NCBI GenBank assembly: GCA_050264575.1 | Contig: JBLNGH010000572.1 | Span: 1-5,033 of the forward strand | DNA length: 5,033 nucleotides | DNA from: DASQFI01 sp050264575 | GTDB taxonomy: Bacteria; Acidobacteriota; Vicinamibacteria; Vicinamibacterales; SCN-69-37 | Direction of reading: 5' to 3' | Part shown: positions 1-5,033 of the stretch, piece after piece | Position numbering within the stretch: position 1 is the stretch's first letter | Layout of the letters: each line of letters begins with the position of its first letter | The notes under the pieces: model-generated | The model's database searches: none | Seen by the model: the letters and a program-made list of their open reading frames with translations, nothing else | Told to the model about the DNA's origin: nothing | Translations under genes and position numbers: made by a program

Positions 1-729
1 GTCGGTCACGGCACGCTCTACTTTCTCCGCCACTTGCGCGACAGACAGCCCGGCAGTATCGATCGTCACGTGCGCGCGTGTGTAAAGCGGCTCGCGCTGC
101 GCCAGGAGTTGCCGCAGCGCGTCCCGTGCCCGAGGGTGCTGATCGATCGGCCGGCGGTCGCCCTGCCGGATTACGCGCTGCCAGTAATCGTCGGCGCGGG
201 CTTTGAGCCAGACGGTCGTCGCGTGCCGGAGGAGCAGTCCGTACGTTTCCGGCGAGGTGACCAGACCGCCGCCCGCGGCGATCACCATGCCGCGCCCGCT
301 CGTCAGGAGATCGACGAGCGCCTCTCGCTCGAGCCGCCGGTAGTACTCCTCGCCATGCAGCGAGAAGACCTCGCCCAACGCAAGACCGGCGCGCGCTTCG
401 ATCTGCCGGTCGAGTTCGACGAAGGGGAGTCGCAACCGGCGGGCCAGGCGCCGCCCGATCGTCGTCTTGCCGGCGCCCCGCAACCCCAGCAGCGCGACGA
501 CCAATGCCGCCGGATCGTCCGCCGGTGTCACGAGATCGGCGGCGGTCGTCTGCAGCGCGGACGCCAGGTCCGCGAGGCGCTTCACGGAAATATTGCCGCG
601 TCCGGCTTCGACGTCCATGAGGAAGCGGAGCGACAGCCCGGATCGTGACGCGAGGTCGCGCAGCGTCAACTGCCGCTCCTGCCGAAGCTGTCGAGCGCGC
701 CGGCTCAGCGTTTCAAGGACGGGCTCCAC
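1..729 (-). CDS. boxR: BoxR/BzdR-type regulator of benzoyl-CoA catabolism, HTH plus shikimate-kinase-like domain (3' end cut by window edge)
   Basis: I translated the complementary strand by hand: 243 codons from GTG at 729 to the left edge without a stop, so the C-terminus is missing or nearly complete. Residues about 8-67 form an Xre/HTH_3 domain (LTLRDLASRSGLSLRFLMDVE, then GNISVKRLADLASAL). Residues about 76-243 resemble shikimate kinase: Walker A GLRGAGKT (82-89), Asp107 in FVELDRQIE, Arg131/132 in YYRRLE, GGG (153-155), lid GDRRP (190-194) and Arg212 in REPLY. From established knowledge, this fusion is typical of BzdR/BoxR repressors, whose kinase-like domain senses benzoyl-CoA instead of phosphorylating shikimate. 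The linker is only about 10 residues, shorter than I recall for BzdR. GTG 729 is chosen because the frame upstream has no ATG, GTG or TTG, and the next Met (38) lies inside the HTH. It is divergent from boxC. The alternative, a true shikimate kinase, is unlikely given the HTH and the neighbours. Confidence 0.88.
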   Translation of the reverse strand, partial: MEPVLETLSRRARQLRQERQLTLRDLASRSGLSLRFLMDVEAGRGNISVKRLADLASALQTTAADLVTPADDPAALVVALLGLRGAGKTTIGRRLARRLRLPFVELDRQIEARAGLALGEVFSLHGEEYYRRLEREALVDLLTSGRGMVIAAGGGLVTSPETYGLLLRHATTVWLKARADDYWQRVIRQGDRRPIDQHPRARDALRQLLAQREPLYTRAHVTIDTAGLSVAQVAEKVERAVTD

Positions 730-734
730 GGTGG

Positions 735-748
735 TGCAGTATATCGCA
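735..748. promoter_or_regulatory. Putative BoxR operator, proximal to boxR (imperfect palindrome)
   Basis: TGCAGTATATCGCA is symmetric at 10 of 14 positions (TGC, TATA core, GCA). Its inner 12 bases (736-747) match the perfect palindrome at 767-778 in 10 of 12 positions, and the two centres are 31 bp apart. It covers the proposed -10 of the regulator gene, so occupancy would give autorepression. BzdR operators are known to contain TGCA elements in small palindromes; both copies here begin with TGCA. Assignment to this regulator is inference from position and similarity. Confidence 0.6.
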
Positions 749-764
749 TGAAAAGTAGCCTCAA
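738..764 (-). promoter_or_regulatory. Putative boxR promoter, near-leaderless
   Basis: Reading leftward, TTGAGG (764-759) is followed by a 15-bp spacer and TATACT (743-738), a good match to the sigma-70 -10 consensus. The spacer is shorter than the ideal 17, so the -35 is doubtful. Transcription would start near 731, about two bases before the GTG at 729. No Shine-Dalgarno sequence is visible ahead of that GTG, which fits a leaderless or nearly leaderless mRNA. The -10 lies inside the palindrome at 736-747, so a bound regulator would block it. This is inference from the sequence alone. Confidence 0.45.
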
Positions 765-765
765 C

Positions 766-779
766 TGCAATATATTGCC
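766..779. promoter_or_regulatory. Putative BoxR operator, proximal to boxC (perfect 12-bp palindrome)
   Basis: GCAATATATTGC (767-778) is a perfect 12-bp palindrome preceded by T, giving a TGCA start as in the copy at 735-748. It is strikingly AT-rich in a GC-rich context. It lies one base upstream of TTGACT (780-785), the probable -35 of boxC, so a bound repressor could obstruct RNA polymerase. Together with the other copy it forms a pair on the same face of the helix in the divergent promoter region. Its role as a BoxR operator is inferred. Confidence 0.65.
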
Positions 780-809
780 TTGACTCGCCAGGACGAAGGC
801 CGATAGGCT
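780..809 (+). promoter_or_regulatory. Putative boxC-boxB promoter
   Basis: TTGACT (780-785) is a strong -35 match. It is followed after 18 bp by TAGGCT (804-809), a weak -10. Transcription would start around 816, leaving a 5' leader of only about 7 bases before the boxC ATG at 823. The perfect palindrome abutting the -35 supports its use as the regulated promoter. The weak -10 keeps confidence moderate. Confidence 0.45.
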
Positions 810-822
810 GACGAGTACATCC

Positions 823-2481
<1,659 letters not shown>

Positions 2482-2487
2482 ATATGA

Positions 2488-2598
2488 GATGTGGTGATCT
2501 GGGGATCTGGAGATTTGAAAGCCGCTTGTCTCAAGACGCGGGCTCGAAAGATCTGGCCAGAATGATTTTCAAATCTCATATCCCCAGATCACAAGATC
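2488..2598. repeat. Long imperfect inverted repeat in the boxC-boxB gap
   Basis: The left arm (2488-2520) and right arm (2567-2598) are complementary over about 32 bp with a few mismatches and one bulge. Exact blocks include TGATCTGGGGAT (2495-2506) with ATCCCCAGATCA (2580-2591) and GAGATTTGAAA (2510-2520) with TTTCAAATCTC (2567-2577). The loop is 46 bases. GATCTGG occurs three times in the gap (2496, 2504, 2550) and its complement once (2584). The segment is much more AT-rich than the genes around it and has no ORF of note. It may be a mobile intergenic repeat or a strong mRNA hairpin setting boxC and boxB dosage. No T-tract follows directly, so intrinsic termination is not evident. Confidence 0.75.
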
Positions 2599-2620
2599 AT
2601 AATTTCTCCCGGTGCATGTC

Positions 2621-4039
2621 ATGATCTCCGCAGAACGGATTCCCAACAACGTCGATTTGCATCTCAACAAGCGGCTGCAGCGGGCGCTCGAGCACTGGCA
2701 GCCGCAGTACATCCAGTGGTGGCGCGACATGGGACCGCAGGGGTTCCAGGAGTATCACCAGGTGTACGTCCGCACGGCCGTGAGCGTCGATCCGTCGGGC
2801 TGGGCGCATTTCGAGTACGTCCGGCTTCCCGAGTACCGCTGGGGCATCTTCCTCGCCGACCCCGTCGTCGATCGGACCATCGGCTTCGGCGACTTCTTCG
2901 GTCAGCCGGTCTGGCAGGAAGTGCCGGGCGAATTCCGCAACCAGCTCCGCCGCCTCATCGTCACGCAGGGCGACACCGAGCCGGCGAGCGTCGAGCAGCA
3001 GCGGTGGCTGGGACATCGATGCCCGAGCGTCTACGACCTCCGCAATCTCTTCCAGGTCAACGTTGAAGAGGGCCGCCATCTCTGGGCGATGGTCTACCTG
3101 CTGCATTCCTACTTCGGCCGCGACGGCCGTGACGAGGCCGAGGATCTCCTCGCGCGCCAGAGCGGCAACCGCGACAAGCCGCGCATTCTCGAGGCGTTCA
3201 ACGAGCCGATCGACACGTGGCTCGACTTCTTCATGTTCACGATGTTCACCGATCGCGACGGCAAGTCGCAGCTGCTGTCGCTCTCGGAGAGCTCGCTCGA
3301 TCCGCTGTCACGCACGACCCGGTTCATGCTGACCGAAGAAGCGCATCACATGTTCGTCGGCGAAACCGGCATCGGCCGCATCATCGAGCGCACCGCGGAG
3401 TTGATGAAGGAGGCGGGCTTCTCGGAGGACGTGCGGCGTCTCGGCGGAATCGATCTGCCGACCCTCCAGAGGCACATCAATCTGTGGTTTTCGTTGAGTC
3501 TCGATCTTCACGGCAACGAGATCTCGACCAACGCGGCGGCCTACTTCGCCAACGGCTTGAAAGGCCGGGCGGAAGAGGCCAAATGGGGTGACCACCGCGT
3601 CGTCGAGTCGCAGTACCGGCTCGAGACCGTTCGCGACGGCGCGGTCGTGCAGGTCGAGATTCCGATGCGGAACGCGATGAACGAGGTGCTGCGAGACTGG
3701 TATGTCGACGACTGTCAGGCGGGCGTGGACCGCTGGAACAGGATTCTCGAGCGCCAGGGTCTGTCGGATCGGCTCCGCCTGCCGGATCGCAAGTTCAATC
3801 GAGGCATCGGCCAGTTCGCCGGCTTCCATTTCGATCCCGACGGCCGGATGCTCAGCGACGAGGAGTGGGCGCGGCGCAAGGGCGAGTGGCTGCCCTCGCC
3901 GGCCGACAAGGCGTTCCTGCTCAGCATCATGAACGCGCCGATCTACGAAACCGGCCGGTTCGCGAATTACATCGCGCCGCCGCAGCGCGGCATCAAGGGC
4001 AAGCCGGTCAACTTCGAGTACGTCCGGACGGAGGCGTAG
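2621..4039 (+). CDS. boxB: Benzoyl-CoA 2,3-epoxidase, di-iron oxygenase subunit BoxB
   Basis: BoxB (472 aa) is the class I di-iron monooxygenase that converts benzoyl-CoA to 2,3-epoxybenzoyl-CoA, using O2 and electrons from the flavin/iron-sulfur reductase BoxA; it acts in the cytosol. The start IPNNVDL (residues 7-13), the WQP and WWRDMGPQGFQ segments and the length are typical of the family. Numbered from ATG 2621, the di-iron ligand pattern is visible: Glu120, the first helix pair Glu150-x-x-His153 (EEGRH), Asp211, and the second pair Glu240-x-x-His243 (EEAHH). As far as I recall, these are the ligand positions of the Azoarcus evansii enzyme, so the centre looks intact. GTG 2612 would add three residues (MHV). 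I prefer ATG 2621 because the family starts Met-Ile-x and the ligand numbering then agrees; neither has a clear Shine-Dalgarno sequence. The next gene starts 6 bases after its stop. No boxA is adjacent within the window. Confidence 0.97.
   Translation: MISAERIPNNVDLHLNKRLQRALEHWQPQYIQWWRDMGPQGFQEYHQVYVRTAVSVDPSGWAHFEYVRLPEYRWGIFLADPVVDRTIGFGDFFGQPVWQEVPGEFRNQLRRLIVTQGDTEPASVEQQRWLGHRCPSVYDLRNLFQVNVEEGRHLWAMVYLLHSYFGRDGRDEAEDLLARQSGNRDKPRILEAFNEPIDTWLDFFMFTMFTDRDGKSQLLSLSESSLDPLSRTTRFMLTEEAHHMFVGETGIGRIIERTAELMKEAGFSEDVRRLGGIDLPTLQRHINLWFSLSLDLHGNEISTNAAAYFANGLKGRAEEAKWGDHRVVESQYRLETVRDGAVVQVEIPMRNAMNEVLRDWYVDDCQAGVDRWNRILERQGLSDRLRLPDRKFNRGIGQFAGFHFDPDGRMLSDEEWARRKGEWLPSPADKAFLLSIMNAPIYETGRFANYIAPPQRGIKGKPVNFEYVRTEA
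4030..4034 (+). promoter_or_regulatory. Ribosome binding site of the hydratase gene, inside boxB
   Basis: GGAGG lies within the last codons of boxB, 11 bases before the ATG at 4046. It is the clearest Shine-Dalgarno sequence in the window. It decides the start and, with the 6-base gap after the boxB stop, indicates translational coupling to boxB. Confidence 0.7.
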
Positions 4040-4045
4040 ACGCGG

Positions 4046-4843
4046 ATGGCCAGGGTCGACGTCAGCGCGAGCGGCGGGATCTGCCTGCTGACCCTCAACG
4101 AGCCGCCGGCCAACACGTACAGCTACGAGCTGATGCGGGAGCTCGACGCCGCGATTCTCGACGCGCGCATGGATCGATCCGTCCACGTCATCGTCGTCAC
4201 GGGCGCCGGCGACAAGTTCTTCTGCGCGGGCGCGACGATCGGCATGTTGAAAGACGCCGATCCGGACTTCAAGTATTACTTCTGTCTTCACGCGAACGAG
4301 ACCCTCAACCGGTTTGAACAAACGCCGAAGCTCGTGATTGCCGCGTTGAACGGCCACACCGTCGGCGGCGGTCTCGAGGTCGCCATGGCCGCCGATCTGC
4401 GGATTGCGCGAAAAGACGCCGGCAAGATCGGGCTGCCCGAAGTGATGCTCGGGGTGCTGCCCGGCACCGGCGGGACCCAGCGCCTGGCGCGTCTGGTCGG
4501 CAAGGCGCGCGCGATCGATCTCATGATCAACGGGCGCCTGATCTCGATGGACGAGGCCGCGACGATCGGCCTCGTGACCGAGGTCTGGGATGAGGCAAGG
4601 CTCGCCGGCCGGCCGTTTCTCGACGCGGTGCTCGACTACGCGCGTCAGTTCTGTCCGCCGCATCGCGCCAGCCTCGCCGTCGGCCGCATCAAACGCGCCG
4701 TCCAATCAGGCCCCGAGGCTGGCCTGGGCGAGGGACTCGCGATCGAGCGCGAGCTGCAGCAGCTCCTCTTTCAGAGCGAGGATGCGAAGGAAGGGATCGC
4801 GGCGAATCTCGAGAAGAGGAAGGCGAAGTTCACGGGGTCGTGA
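4046..4843 (+). CDS. Enoyl-CoA hydratase/isomerase (crotonase) family protein of the box cluster
   Basis: A 265-aa single-domain crotonase, full length for the family. Visible motifs are FFCAGATIGML (58-68, first oxyanion-hole strand), LNGHTVGGGLEVAMAADLRIA (101-121) with Glu111, and GLPEVMLGVLPGTGGTQRLARLVG (129-152) with Glu132. Glu111 and Glu132 correspond to Glu144 and Glu164 of rat mitochondrial enoyl-CoA hydratase, so hydratase chemistry is feasible. The C-terminal helices end in the usual EG(I)xAxLEKRKAxF pattern (249-262). It is translationally coupled to boxB, so a step after ring opening is likely: hydration of 2,3-dehydroadipyl-CoA to 3-hydroxyadipyl-CoA, or isomerisation of the 3,4-dehydro product. 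Residues 60-86 share a gap-free pattern with BoxC (CAGA-x-I-x-M-L, K-x-x-F-C, N-E-T), unusual for a generic hydratase. The family is certain; the exact substrate is inferred from context. Confidence 0.9.
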   Translation: MARVDVSASGGICLLTLNEPPANTYSYELMRELDAAILDARMDRSVHVIVVTGAGDKFFCAGATIGMLKDADPDFKYYFCLHANETLNRFEQTPKLVIAALNGHTVGGGLEVAMAADLRIARKDAGKIGLPEVMLGVLPGTGGTQRLARLVGKARAIDLMINGRLISMDEAATIGLVTEVWDEARLAGRPFLDAVLDYARQFCPPHRASLAVGRIKRAVQSGPEAGLGEGLAIERELQQLLFQSEDAKEGIAANLEKRKAKFTGS

Positions 4844-4872
4844 GGTGGGCGATTCGGGCTGGCCAAAAGCAG

Positions 4873-4908
4873 ACATGAAGGGCATGAAGGTCGTGAAGGA
4901 CATGAAGA
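4873..4908. repeat. Four tandem 9-bp repeats, consensus ACATGAAGG
   Basis: Four adjacent units read ACATGAAGG, GCATGAAGG, TCGTGAAGG and ACATGAAGA, varying mainly in the first two or three bases. They begin 30 bases after the hydratase stop. They can be read as Met-Lys-rich peptide in one frame, but nothing around them suggests a gene. Possible readings are a microsatellite-like intergenic repeat or binding sites for a protein, one site per 9 bp. Confidence 0.7.
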
Positions 4909-4952
4909 CAAGCCCGACAAGTCGAGGGTGAGCACAGTCGCTGTACAGGCGA

Positions 4953-4997
4953 GCCCCGCGTCGCCCGGGGCGGGGGGGGTGGGGAACCCGACCCCAC
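4953..4997. repeat. Pair of short GC-rich hairpins
   Basis: GCCCCG (4953-4958) pairs with CGGGGC (4966-4971) across a 7-base loop, and GTGGGG (4979-4984) pairs with CCCCAC (4992-4997) across a 7-base loop. Both are perfect 6-bp stems. Neither is followed by a T-tract on the + strand, so they are not typical intrinsic terminators, though they could slow RNA polymerase or form the 3' end of the message. They may be part of a dispersed intergenic repeat. Confidence 0.45.
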
Positions 4998-5033
4998 AAA
5001 ACAAGAATCAGTTATGGTGGGGGTGTTGCGGGG

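Larger units (their letters stand above)
4844..5033. other. Non-coding tail downstream of the hydratase gene
   Basis: This 190-base stretch contains no convincing gene. It holds the 9-bp repeat cluster (4873-4908) and two GC-rich hairpins (4953-4971 and 4979-4997), with a run of eight G between them. An ATG at 5014 opens a frame (MVGVLR...) that runs off the right edge, but it has no clear ribosome binding site and is too short to judge. No T-rich intrinsic terminator was found for the upstream run. Confidence 0.6.

Noticed and set aside
34..648. Long open frame on the + strand, 204 codons
   Set aside because: It is antisense to the regulator gene. Its translation is Arg/Pro/Gln-rich with no recognisable domain, while the opposite strand gives a clear HTH plus kinase-like protein.
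3308..4705. 465-codon open frame on the - strand across boxB and the hydratase gene
   Set aside because: It overlaps two certain genes, and its Arg/Asp/His-rich composition is typical of antisense frames in GC-rich DNA. No domain is visible.
4590..4931. + strand frame running past the end of the hydratase gene
   Set aside because: Most of it is an out-of-frame reading of the hydratase gene, and the tail is the 9-bp repeat translated as Met-Lys residues.
4953..4997. Intrinsic terminator for the box operon
   Set aside because: The stems are followed by G or by AAAACAAGAA rather than a T-tract on the + strand.
4706..5004. Two - strand frames over the right-hand tail
   Set aside because: They overlap the hydratase 3' end and the repeats and have low-complexity translations. 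No start signal or domain was seen.
5014..5033. ATG near the right edge as the start of a next gene, for example boxA
   Set aside because: Only six codons are visible and there is no clear ribosome binding site, so it cannot be supported.

Overview
The window holds most of a locus for the aerobic CoA-thioester ('box') route of benzoate degradation. From left to right it contains a leftward transcriptional regulator of the BoxR/BzdR type (cut by the left edge), a 93-bp divergent control region, and a rightward run of boxC, boxB and an enoyl-CoA hydratase/isomerase-family gene. A 190-base non-coding tail ends the window. No RNA gene, CRISPR array, transposase or phage gene was seen.

Regulator and control region. 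The leftward gene is not obvious at first because it has no stop inside the window. Its translation gives an N-terminal Xre-type helix-turn-helix followed by a shikimate-kinase-like domain, the architecture known from the benzoyl-CoA-responsive regulators BzdR and BoxR. Between it and boxC lie two related AT-rich palindromes of 12 bp, centred 31 bp apart (about three helical turns). One covers the likely -10 of the regulator gene, and the other touches the likely -35 of boxC. This layout suggests one regulator controlling both itself and the pathway, with de-repression when benzoyl-CoA accumulates.

Catabolic genes. BoxB is the di-iron benzoyl-CoA 2,3-epoxidase, which epoxidises the ring of benzoyl-CoA. 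BoxC is the lyase that hydrolytically opens the epoxide to 3,4-dehydroadipyl-CoA semialdehyde plus formate. The third gene probably acts further down, on dehydroadipyl-CoA (hydration or double-bond shift), feeding a beta-oxidation-like route to succinyl-CoA and acetyl-CoA. The epoxidase reductase (boxA), the semialdehyde dehydrogenase (boxD) and benzoate-CoA ligase are not in the window.

Non-coding structure. A hairpin-forming inverted repeat of about 32-bp arms fills the boxC-boxB gap. A perfect 11-bp inverted repeat lies at the 3' end of boxC. The right end has four 9-bp ATGAAGG-type repeats and two GC-rich hairpins.

Organism. This is a GC-rich bacterium (roughly 60-65% by eye). The box proteins resemble the proteobacterial ones, but the gene order and the intergenic repeats are not the classical Azoarcus arrangement. 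The repeat style recalls Acidobacteriota (Vicinamibacteria-like) genomes, but this is an impression only and not established by the sequence.
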